Of a stretch of DNA of 6,303 bases, positions 1-6,265 are shown piece after piece. Made by a program: the position numbers and the translations under genes. The notes under the pieces are model-generated. The model was given only the letters and a program-made list of their open reading frames with translations, ran no database searches and was not told the DNA's origin. The stretch's first letter is position 1. Each line of letters begins with the position of its first letter. The stretch spans positions 1 to 6,303 of the forward strand of contig JASHYS010000436.1 of assembly GCA_030042915.1 (NCBI GenBank), written 5' to 3'. Source of the DNA: Acidobacteriaceae bacterium (GTDB lineage: Bacteria > Acidobacteriota > Terriglobia > Terriglobales > Acidobacteriaceae).

Positions 1-935
1 GAACCCTCAAGCACGTCGAGGGTTTCGTCTTTCACTTCGTCGGGAGTGCCACGCACGCCAATTTCCAGCGGATTCACATTCCCCATCAGGCACATGCGAT
101 CGCCGACGCGGCGCTTCACCTCACTGATGTGCTTCTGCTTGCCCCAATTCAAGACGTTGAATCCGGTGTCGGGCAGGTGATCGAGGCAGGCGTCGACTTC
201 GGCGTCGTTGTGGTACACCTTGACCCAATCCTTCGGGAAAGCGTCGCAGATGCGCTTCAGATAAGGATGGGCGAATTCCAGATAGTGCTCTTCGTTGATG
301 AATCCCACAATGTCGTCGAGGATGAAAATGCTCTCGACGGTATCGCCCATTGCTTTCTGCTGCGCCTTGAGCCAGTCGATGATGACGCGGGTGCAGAGGT
401 CGATGAGCTTGTGGGCGCCCTCGGGATTCTCCACCAGGTCGATCATGAAGTGCGTAGTGCCGCGCACAAAACCGGCGGTGCACAGCGGCCCGCGCGAGGT
501 AACCATGGGCAGAATGTAGCCGGCGTCGAGAATGCGCTGCCGCGCCATGCCGATGCGGTGCAGCGTTAGGCCCGCAAAGGCGTCTGCGTCGACTTCGTAT
601 TCAGGAAAATTGTCGATGTCTTCGAGCCGGTACAGGGTGTGGTACTCGCTGGGCGTGTTGTCTTTCCAGAATTTGATTTTGGCGCCCAGCACGGACGGCT
701 CAGCGGCCATCCCATATTCCATCCACCACGAGGGGACGAAGATGATGTCGGGGAACTCGCGCATGATTTTGAGATTCGACTGGAACCACAACTCGGGATC
801 GAGAAAGTAGTCCATGTGGCCGATGCCGAGATAGCCCGGAATCCAGGGACTATCGATAATGAGCGCCATGGGGATTTTGTCCATCTTTTCACGGCGCGCA
901 GCCCGCTTGAAGGTCTCCCACTGTTCCCGCAACAT
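1..935 (-). CDS. Uroporphyrinogen decarboxylase (URO-D) superfamily protein, partial (C-terminus beyond left edge)
   Basis: The first 311 residues of a protein that is open to the left window edge. The ATG at 935-933 is chosen because an AAGGAGGT-type ribosome binding site lies 6 bases upstream. Superfamily signs, in order: an SRGPL segment (about 147-151) with a following RGT and helix; an LDDI segment (206-209) with a PYL-containing helix (about 224-226); YHND (241-244); and GNVNP (285-289), which matches the GNVDP strand end of this TIM-barrel family. The N-terminus lacks the RQAGR arginine motif of true HemE, so haem synthesis is unlikely. The better comparison is with MtaA/MtbA/CmuA-like corrinoid or methyl-transfer proteins, whose zinc site has an H-x-C motif; here that position reads His-Asn-Asp (242-244). 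No corrinoid protein gene is visible in the window. Cytoplasmic, with no signal peptide. The superfamily call is firm; substrate and reaction are unknown. Confidence 0.88.
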   Translation of the reverse strand, partial: MLREQWETFKRAARREKMDKIPMALIIDSPWIPGYLGIGHMDYFLDPELWFQSNLKIMREFPDIIFVPSWWMEYGMAAEPSVLGAKIKFWKDNTPSEYHTLYRLEDIDNFPEYEVDADAFAGLTLHRIGMARQRILDAGYILPMVTSRGPLCTAGFVRGTTHFMIDLVENPEGAHKLIDLCTRVIIDWLKAQQKAMGDTVESIFILDDIVGFINEEHYLEFAHPYLKRICDAFPKDWVKVYHNDAEVDACLDHLPDTGFNVLNWGKQKHISEVKRRVGDRMCLMGNVNPLEIGVRGTPDEVKDETLDVLEG

Positions 936-941
936 TGCGTT

Positions 942-949
942 ACCTCCTT
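942..949 (-). promoter_or_regulatory. Strong ribosome binding site of the URO-D-like gene
   Basis: On the minus strand this reads AAGGAGGT, a full match to the anti-Shine-Dalgarno complement. It sits 6 bases before the ATG at 935-933 and fixes the start of the partial URO-D-like gene. Confidence 0.85.
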
Positions 950-1115
950 GACCGCGGCCGGTAAATCGCGGCGCTGATCCCGCTCACCAAGCCGTCAAGA
1001 ACCGCTCGAAGCCGTCCAGCTTCGCGAGGGGCCGATTCATGGCTCAGGCGGCGCACCGCGGCTTTACGTTATGTTGATAAGGATACAGCATTTCCTTTGA
1101 CTCCCGAACAAAATG

Positions 1116-1133
1116 GCTGGAAACGCTGGTAAC
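1116..1133. repeat. Tandem 9-base direct repeat upstream of the URO-D-like gene
   Basis: GCTGGAAAC (1116-1124) is followed directly by GCTGGTAAC (1125-1133), 8 of 9 bases identical. It lies about 180 bases upstream of the URO-D-like start. Back-to-back 9-base units could be a regulator-binding site, but two copies in a spacer can also occur by chance. Confidence 0.4.
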
Positions 1134-1170
1134 GGAATATGCGACGAGACCAAATCCTCCCAATAAGCCT

Positions 1171-1180
1171 CAGAATTCTG
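1171..1180. repeat. Perfect 10-base palindrome
   Basis: CAGAATTCTG is a perfect inverted repeat. AGCC on its left and GGCT on its right, which takes in the last G of the palindrome, can extend pairing beyond a two-base bulge. It lies in the A/T-richer part of the spacer upstream of the URO-D-like gene. It could be an operator half-site pair or a small RNA hairpin; function is not shown. Confidence 0.35.
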
Positions 1181-1251
1181 GCTGGCTGACGCCTTGATAG
1201 TTGAAATAAGCTCAATGGAAAATCGATTTTTTAAGTTCAGACCCTGGCAAC

Positions 1252-1285
1252 CGCTCCGCCGCGGGAGCGCGCCCGAGACTGGGCG
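1252..1285 (-). other. Two abutting GC-rich stem-loops downstream of the secreted-protein gene
   Basis: CGCTCC (1252-1257) pairs with GGAGCG (1264-1269) around a 6-base loop. CGCCC (1270-1274) pairs with GGGCG (1281-1285) around another 6-base loop. The two hairpins touch without a spare base and lie about 80 bases past the stop of the secreted-protein gene. No U-run follows at once on the minus strand, so this is not a canonical intrinsic terminator; it may protect or stabilise the 3' end. Confidence 0.3.
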
Positions 1286-1364
1286 AGTCGACGAAGTGGA
1301 GCATCAACGTCAATTCCGCCCTTGGCGCGCCGTCAGGCGACCGTCGGGGTCCTATATGCCGGGT

Positions 1365-4133
1365 CTACTTCACTGAAAGCTGCGCCGTGACGGAGTGCGC
1401 CAGCGATCCGGAGCTAGCGGTGACGGTGAAGGAGAGGGATTGCGGCGCCAATTTGCCGCCGCAGCCCGTGAATCCGGCGGCCAGAGCCGCGGCGAGCACA
1501 AGCAGCACGCCGAACCGGACGAGGCGGGCGCGCGTTTTACGGAGCTTGCCTGCAATCGGAAGCAGGACAAGGCCGAGCGCGACCGGGAATGCCAGGCTGC
1601 CAAACGGTTCGCGCGGACGCTCGTTTGCCGAGTTGCCGGGGAGATTCAGGTCGAGGGTCACCGTGGTGGTTCCGGAATTGGCCGAGACCGTGGCGGGCGA
1701 GAAGGCCACGGTCATTCCGAGGGGCAGATTGCCGGAAGCAAGGCTGACGCCGGCCGGCAGCGTGGCGCCGCCGATAGGGGTCACGACGAGTGTATAAACC
1801 GCCTGGCTTCCGGCCGAAACGCTGGCCGAGCCTGAGCCCGGAGCAAAAGCCAGCGTGAAATCCTGGATGTTTTCAGCTACGGCATTGCTCGTGCCCGATC
1901 CAAAATCGGCGTCGCCTGAGTACACCGCCGTGATGGATTGCGTTCCGGCGGCGAGCGCTGTGGTGGTGAAGGTGGCCGAGCCGCCCGACACGTTCGCTGC
2001 GCCCAACTCGGTCGACCCGTTGTAAAAGGTCATGGTGCCGGTCTGCGTGCTTTCGTTGGCGGGAAGGCTGGCGGTAAAGGAGACTGCATAGGTCATGAAA
2101 ACAGGATTCGCCGAAGCAGTGAGCGTGATGAGCGGCGCGGCCGGAATCACGTTTAGCGTTACGGTTACGGTTGCCGTGGTGTAATCCACCGTGTCGGTGG
2201 GCGTGAAGGTGACCATCAGCGTCTGCTGGCCAACGTTCAGCACGATTCCGGCCGCCGGCGAATAAACGAAGGAGCCGGCCACGGTTGAAGTGGCATCCAG
2301 TTGCGTGGCGCTGAGCGGCGTGCCGTAGACGATGGGCGCCGGCGTGGCCCAGCTGATGGATGGCAGCTGCTGGAAGATCACGTTGTCGGTGAACGAGGGA
2401 TTGGTTGTGAACGTGACGCTCGAAACGGTGGCCGTAATCGTGCCCGCGTAGCTTGCCAGCGTGGTGTAGGAAGCCACGCTCACGGTGAGCGTGACAGGAT
2501 CGGTGGCGTTGGCGGCGAGGCTGGTGTTGCGGATGCAGGTGAGCGTGCCCACCGTGCAGATCCAGCCGCCGGTGGAATCGTTCATGGCCGTGACCGTAAC
2601 CTGCGACGGCAAGGTAAACGTGAGAATGGCGGAGCTGTCGATGGCGGCAGTGGTGCTGGTGTTGGCGACGTTCACGGTGACCTGGTCGCTCGTATCGCCC
2701 GACTTGACCACCAGAGGGCTGGGATTGAAGGTAGTGTTCAGCGTGGGCACCACAACTGGCTGCACGAACGCCGAGAGATCGAAGAGAGCATATTCGAGCA
2801 TTTGCTCCTGCGCGCTCATGGTGTAGGAGGAGTCGTTATAGCTGGGGCACTCGCTGGGATAAATGGTGGAAGCGGGCGGAGGAGGAACATTAATGTTGAT
2901 GACGTGATAGTCGTTGTACATCACGCGCCCGCACTGGCTGGATGCCTGTGAGCCTACCGGCGTGTTGAAGGTCATCTGCATCACGGGATTGTTGGTGACC
3001 GATATTTGCTGGCCGGTGCTGTCGATGTAGGAGCCATTGTTGAGCGTCAACCACGATTGCGTGGGCGCAACCACGGAGTTTACATCCGTACGAACGTTCG
3101 TGATGTCAACCTGGTTGCCAGTTCCGGTTACGGTCGCGTCAGAATTCTCGAGCCATAGCGCCAGCGTGGCGGCATCACTGAAGTTTGTGGCCACCGTCCC
3201 CGTGCCTGCGTTGATCTGCTGTTCGCCGCCCGCCGCGGTCCAATCAGCAACCGCCGGGAACTGCGAGTCGTAATCCTCGCCGGTTGCGAGACCGGAATTG
3301 ATATACACATAGCTGTAATGCGTGGTGAACAGCCGGCCTCCGACATTCGCGAAACCCACCAGATTCGACTGCGACGCGGCTGACAGTTGATTTGTGTACT
3401 CTTCACCCTGGCATGGGAACATCACCATGTCGTACCCGGTCAGCAGCGCCGCATTCTGCGTAAGTGCGGTTTCAGTGGGAGTGGAGGAGCTGGCTTGCGC
3501 ACCGGCGCCTACGCCTTGGTTGTTCGATCCTCCACCCGTATACAGATGGATGTGGCCGCCGGGATTGACGGTTTGGCTGTCGTCGGTGAATTCCGTGTCC
3601 GCGACTCCCATATCGCGCAGCACGCACTCCACGCCATCCACTCTGCCAGTGACGACCGCGATCATGGGAATATTGCCTTGGGTGTGATTGGCAGGCATGT
3701 TCAGCGTGAGACCGGCAAGAGGCGCAGCCCCGACCGTCTCGTTGAACTGGCGCATCCATTTGCCTGCCTGGATGACGATGATGTACGAAGCGTTTTCAGG
3801 GACATTCTGGAGCGTAAAAGTGCCGTCGACAGCGGTGTAGGCGTAGCTGACGACGTTAGAGCCGGTGGGCGCCTTGTAGGTGAGGCATTGCACGCCGGAA
3901 GGAGGCGCGCTGACTGGTGTTGTGGAGGCGTAGACGAGGACGTTGGGCAATGGCAGCGCGGCGGAGGTAGTGCGAGGATCGTAAACCGTGCCGCTGATGG
4001 TCGTGTTCTGCGCAACGGCAATGCTGCATGCAAGTGGCAAAAGCCACAGCACCGCCATTCGAGCTCTGCGGGGTCGCAAAAGGCCGCGGCCCCGCGAACG
4101 AATTGTGGAAGAAGAGCGGCGCAGAGTTCTCAT
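1365..4133 (-). CDS. Exported multi-domain Ig-like repeat protein with carboxypeptidase-regulatory-like and ThuA/GATase-like regions
   Basis: Probably a 922-residue cell-envelope protein. Residues count from the ATG at 4133-4131, chosen because it opens an arginine-rich n-region leading to a hydrophobic segment (about 26-38) and an AVA cleavage site (39-41). The frame also opens at an ATG at 4184, which adds 17 residues ahead of this signal; neither start has a good ribosome binding site. In order: carboxypeptidase-regulatory-like beta domain (44-128, with DGTF and NVPENA); a ThuA/GATase-like region (154-458), with YDMVMFPCQG, GGRLFTTHYSY, YNDYHV and MSAQEQMLEYALFDL; a DUF11-like beta domain (463-589) with a CTVGTLTC cysteine pair; an MBG-like domain (591-663); a bacterial Ig-like 3/5 domain (666-755); and a last beta domain (759-831). 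Then come two hydrophobic segments (847-863, 871-890) separated by basic residues, Cys891 in GCGG, and a short beta-rich tail. No catalytic site is convincing. The likely role is surface binding, adhesion or polymer interaction. Domain names are from pattern memory. Confidence 0.8.
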   Translation of the reverse strand: MRTLRRSSSTIRSRGRGLLRPRRARMAVLWLLPLACSIAVAQNTTISGTVYDPRTTSAALPLPNVLVYASTTPVSAPPSGVQCLTYKAPTGSNVVSYAYTAVDGTFTLQNVPENASYIIVIQAGKWMRQFNETVGAAPLAGLTLNMPANHTQGNIPMIAVVTGRVDGVECVLRDMGVADTEFTDDSQTVNPGGHIHLYTGGGSNNQGVGAGAQASSSTPTETALTQNAALLTGYDMVMFPCQGEEYTNQLSAASQSNLVGFANVGGRLFTTHYSYVYINSGLATGEDYDSQFPAVADWTAAGGEQQINAGTGTVATNFSDAATLALWLENSDATVTGTGNQVDITNVRTDVNSVVAPTQSWLTLNNGSYIDSTGQQISVTNNPVMQMTFNTPVGSQASSQCGRVMYNDYHVININVPPPPASTIYPSECPSYNDSSYTMSAQEQMLEYALFDLSAFVQPVVVPTLNTTFNPSPLVVKSGDTSDQVTVNVANTSTTAAIDSSAILTFTLPSQVTVTAMNDSTGGWICTVGTLTCIRNTSLAANATDPVTLTVSVASYTTLASYAGTITATVSSVTFTTNPSFTDNVIFQQLPSISWATPAPIVYGTPLSATQLDATSTVAGSFVYSPAAGIVLNVGQQTLMVTFTPTDTVDYTTATVTVTLNVIPAAPLITLTASANPVFMTYAVSFTASLPANESTQTGTMTFYNGSTELGAANVSGGSATFTTTALAAGTQSITAVYSGDADFGSGTSNAVAENIQDFTLAFAPGSGSASVSAGSQAVYTLVVTPIGGATLPAGVSLASGNLPLGMTVAFSPATVSANSGTTTVTLDLNLPGNSANERPREPFGSLAFPVALGLVLLPIAGKLRKTRARLVRFGVLLVLAAALAAGFTGCGGKLAPQSLSFTVTASSGSLAHSVTAQLSVK

Positions 4134-4321
4134 GGCAAAGGCACCCCAATTCGGCACATGCACATCTCCGCGAGCGAGGATCATGGCGGGAGGGAAGGTT
4201 GGTGCCGGCCACTGGCGTGCATGTATCTAACCTTTTAAGCCTAGGCAACCATCATACACATTTCGCTGAAAAAATCGGGGAACAGCGCCGGCCGTCGCGG
4301 GCTGGCGCTTCCGATGGCAAG
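4134..4321 (-). promoter_or_regulatory. Spacer between yraN and the secreted-protein gene, probable promoter region
   Basis: The 188 bases upstream of the preferred secreted-protein start. The middle, about 4225-4280, is A/T-richer and is the natural place for a promoter. On the minus strand TATGAT (4256-4251) resembles a -10 box, but no good -35 lies 16-18 bases upstream of it. A perfect 8-base palindrome GCCTAGGC lies at 4239-4246, just downstream of that -10-like box, and could be an operator. The region is supported as a promoter only by its position. Confidence 0.3.
4269..4309 (-). terminator. Weak terminator-like hairpin after yraN
   Basis: On the minus strand AGCGCC (4309-4304) pairs with GGCGCT (4289-4284). 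An inner three-pair GCC/GGC stem sits beyond one A-C mismatch, with a CGCGAC loop. Six U residues follow at 4274-4269, but 9 bases separate them from the stem, further than in a standard intrinsic terminator. The place is right: it begins 12 bases past the yraN stop and precedes an independent gene. Moderate to low confidence. Confidence 0.4.
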
Positions 4322-4810
4322 TCAGCGTCTGTCGCGGCGAGGCTCAGTCCAGCCGAACGCATTCTCAAAATGCGTAAATTCAGGAGCTTGCCCGGGCACG
4401 AGATACACGCTGATCACGTCAAAACGTACCTGCGGCGAAGGTGTCGAAGGCAGCTGGTGGGTGTAGTGGCGGGCCAGGCGGCGCAGGACATTGCGCTTAT
4501 GGAAGTCAACCGCGGTTTCGGCAGGGGTCAGGTCGCGGGCGGTGCGTGTTTTCACCTCGATAACGCATAGCATGGTTTCCTGCCATGCGATCAGGTCCAA
4601 ATCGCCGGGCAGATTTCCCGCCGTCCATCGGCGCGCGACCACTGTATAGTCCTTGCGGCGCAAGTAAAAGTATGCGGCCTCTTCGCCCTGGAGGCCGGCG
4701 AGCAGATGCGCAGGCAGCACCTGCTCCCGCCCGCGGCGCTCGGCGAGGGAGTCGAGTCCCGCCAGGGCGCGTTCCACGCACCCGATACGCATCTGCGCAA
4801 GGGATTGCAT
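4322..4810 (-). CDS. yraN: YraN/UPF0102 family protein (PD-(D/E)xK nuclease-like fold)
   Basis: 162 residues, against about 120 in a usual family member; the excess is an N-terminal extension of roughly 35 residues. Family marks: GEEAAYFYL helix (42-50), VARRW (58-62), PGDLDLIA (68-75, matching the GEIDLIA motif), IEVKTR (84-89) with the E-x-K pair Glu85 and Lys87, a conserved lysine near 105, RFDVISV (129-135), and a terminal H-F-E-N-A-F (147-152). Asp72, Glu85 and Lys87 make the PD-(D/E)xK-type core, so a nuclease-like fold is expected. The cellular role of the family is not established. The ATG at 4810-4808 has only a weak ribosome binding site. No ATG, GTG or TTG codon lies upstream in frame before the stop of the preceding gene; Met7 is the main alternative. 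It starts 51 bases after the aminotransferase gene and is probably read from the same transcript. Confidence 0.9.
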   Translation of the reverse strand: MQSLAQMRIGCVERALAGLDSLAERRGREQVLPAHLLAGLQGEEAAYFYLRRKDYTVVARRWTAGNLPGDLDLIAWQETMLCVIEVKTRTARDLTPAETAVDFHKRNVLRRLARHYTHQLPSTPSPQVRFDVISVYLVPGQAPEFTHFENAFGWTEPRRDRR

Positions 4811-4861
4811 TCGACACCATTGTCCGCCCGAAGTTGCAAAGTACGCAAATTCACCCCGGCT

Positions 4862-6253
4862 TCACACGGCCACGGTTCGAGCAGATGCGTCGAGGTGCTC
4901 TTTCTCCGCCAGGGTAAGCGCCTCCTCGAGAATGTCGAGCGCGACGGTGGCTTCTTCGTTGCTGACGATGAGTGGAGGCGCGAGCCGCAGGGAGGTTTCG
5001 CCACAGCCCAGGATCACGAGCCCATGCTCAAAGGCCAGCGTCTCAATGCGATTGCGTAGTTCCACAGCCGGCTCGCGTGTGGCCTTGTCCTTTACGATTT
5101 CAATGCCAATCATGAGGCCGCGCCCGCGCACGTCACCGACGGCGGGATGAGTCTGCTTCCAGCCGCGCAGGCGCTCCAGCATGAATTCCCCCACGCGGGC
5201 CGAGTTGGGAATGCCCTCGCGCTCGAGGATGTCGATAGTGGCCAGAGCTGCCGCGATAGAGACAGGATTGCCTCCGAAAGTGGATGCGTGGGAGCCGGGA
5301 TTCCAATCCATGATTTCGGCGCGCGTCATGCACACGCCCAGCGGCATACCGCTGGCGATGCCCTTGGCGATACAGACGATATCGGGCTGCACACCGGAAT
5401 GCTCGATGGCCCACCATTGGCCGGTCCTGCCGCAACCACACTGCACCTCATCGGCAACCAGCAAAATCCCGTGCCGGTCGCAAATGGCGCGCAACTCGCG
5501 CAGAAAGTTGTCGGGCGCAGGGACAAATCCGCCTTCGCCTTGAATGGGCTCGACAAAGATCGCGGCGACTTCTTCGGGCGGAAGGGTGGTCTTGAAGAGC
5601 CTGTCCTCGATGGCTCGCGCGCAGTTGAGGCTGAAGGCCTCCTGTTCCTGAGGTCCTCCAGTGCAACCACGATAGACGTAGGGGTAGGGGATGTGGGTTA
5701 CGCCGGGCATAAGCGGTGAAAAGCGGCGTTTCTGTTGCGGCTTGGAGGCGGTAAGCGACAGCGCGCCCATGGTACGGCCATGAAAGGCGCCGTAGAACGC
5801 GATGATTTGCTGCCTCCCGGTGTGATAGCGCGCGATCTTGAGCGCGCACTCAATGGCTTCAGCGCCAGAATTGCCGTAGAAAAAGCGGTGCGGCCCGGGC
5901 ATGGCCGCAACGGCCGACAGGCGATCGGCCAATTGCGTAAGGCCCTCGTAGTAAAAATCTGTGCCCGAGATGTGGATCAGCTCCGCAGCCTGTTTCTGAA
6001 TCGCGGCCACCACTTCAGGATGGCAATGGCCGGTGGAAACCACGGCGATGCCTGCAGCAAAGTCGAGGTACTGGTTGCCATCGGCGTCTTCAAGACGGAC
6101 GCCCTGCCCCCGTTTCGCTACCAGCGGATAAGAGCGCGTATAGCTGGGCGAAATGAGACGATTGTCGGCGGCGACCGCGGCGCGTGCTTTGGGCCCCGGC
6201 GGCGGACAAACGAGTTTGGGTCCGTAACGTTGGTGCAGTTCCTGGTTGGTCAT
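4862..6253 (-). CDS. PLP-dependent class III aminotransferase (acetylornithine/4-aminobutyrate aminotransferase family; possible amino-acid racemase)
   Basis: Complete, 463 residues, normal length for fold-type I class III enzymes. Visible sites: PGPKAR near 19-24; DGNQYLDFAAGI (58-69); GNSGAEA phosphate-binding loop (127-133); FHGRT aromatic site over the cofactor ring (157-161); EPIQGEGG (235-242); ADEVQ with Asp268 to bind the pyridine nitrogen; IAKG with Lys297 as the Schiff-base lysine; STFGGNP (324-330); and GDVRGRG (373-379). The PGPKAR opening, the MPGVTHIPYPYVYR stretch (182-195) and LGCGE near the end (415-419) resemble the archaeal subgroup annotated as acetylornithine aminotransferase family, some members of which are broad amino-acid racemases. 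A 4-aminobutyrate or other omega-amino transaminase is the alternative. No arginine-synthesis or GABA-shunt gene is adjacent, so the substrate is open. The ATG at 6253-6251 has a good ribosome binding site 6 bases upstream. Cytoplasmic. Confidence 0.93.
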   Translation of the reverse strand: MTNQELHQRYGPKLVCPPPGPKARAAVAADNRLISPSYTRSYPLVAKRGQGVRLEDADGNQYLDFAAGIAVVSTGHCHPEVVAAIQKQAAELIHISGTDFYYEGLTQLADRLSAVAAMPGPHRFFYGNSGAEAIECALKIARYHTGRQQIIAFYGAFHGRTMGALSLTASKPQQKRRFSPLMPGVTHIPYPYVYRGCTGGPQEQEAFSLNCARAIEDRLFKTTLPPEEVAAIFVEPIQGEGGFVPAPDNFLRELRAICDRHGILLVADEVQCGCGRTGQWWAIEHSGVQPDIVCIAKGIASGMPLGVCMTRAEIMDWNPGSHASTFGGNPVSIAAALATIDILEREGIPNSARVGEFMLERLRGWKQTHPAVGDVRGRGLMIGIEIVKDKATREPAVELRNRIETLAFEHGLVILGCGETSLRLAPPLIVSNEEATVALDILEEALTLAEKEHLDASARTVAV

Positions 6254-6259
6254 ACGACT

Positions 6260-6265
6260 CTCCTC
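6260..6265 (-). promoter_or_regulatory. Ribosome binding site of the aminotransferase gene
   Basis: On the minus strand this reads GAGGAG, 6 bases before the ATG at 6253-6251. It supports the full-length start. Only 38 bases of upstream sequence remain in the window, too few to judge the promoter. Confidence 0.8.

Larger units (their letters stand above)
950..1364. other. Long intergenic spacer without a convincing gene
   Basis: About 415 bases between the stop of the secreted-protein gene (1365-1367) and the ribosome binding site of the URO-D-like gene. It presumably holds the 3' end of one transcript and the promoter of the next. The stretch from about 1065 to 1240 is visibly richer in A and T than the flanking genes. 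Within it are a tandem 9-base direct repeat (1116-1133), a 10-base palindrome (1171-1180), the palindrome AAAATCGATTTT (1219-1230), two abutting GC hairpins (1252-1285) and GGCGCGCC (1324-1331). I found no pair of -35 and -10 boxes good enough to call a promoter, and no hairpin immediately followed by a U-run. The only open frame, 1194-1376 on the plus strand, starts with TTG and has no recognisable protein character. Confidence 0.6.

Noticed and set aside
129..569. 146-codon open frame on the plus strand
   Set aside because: Antisense to the URO-D-like gene, whose minus-strand frame has family motifs and a strong ribosome binding site.
1..935. HemE (true uroporphyrinogen decarboxylase)
   Set aside because: The N-terminal RQAGR motif needed for substrate binding is absent, although the GNVNP and barrel motifs of the superfamily are present.
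1219..1232. AAAATCGATTTTTT as an intrinsic terminator
   Set aside because: The palindrome is A/T-only apart from its centre and gives a weak stem. The T-run lies on the plus strand, while the genes here are transcribed on the minus strand.
1194..1376. 60-codon plus-strand open frame in the long spacer
   Set aside because: TTG start, no ribosome binding site, no protein-like composition, and it runs into the 3' end of the opposite gene.
2301..2951. 216-codon open frame on the plus strand
   Set aside because: Antisense shadow of the Ig-like domains. The composition is Arg/Gly-rich and repetitive, without recognisable motifs.
3387..4238. 283-codon open frame on the plus strand
   Set aside because: It lies antisense to the secreted-protein gene, and its translation is rich in Arg, Gly and His with no domain character. 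Long antisense open frames are expected opposite GC-rich coding DNA.
4811..4864. TGA readthrough fusing the aminotransferase to YraN
   Set aside because: The 17-codon spacer is open and in the same frame, but a stop-free run this short is common by chance, and there is no recoding signal or biological reason for the fusion.
5147..5719. 190-codon open frame on the plus strand
   Set aside because: Antisense shadow of the aminotransferase gene, whose own frame carries all expected PLP-enzyme motifs.
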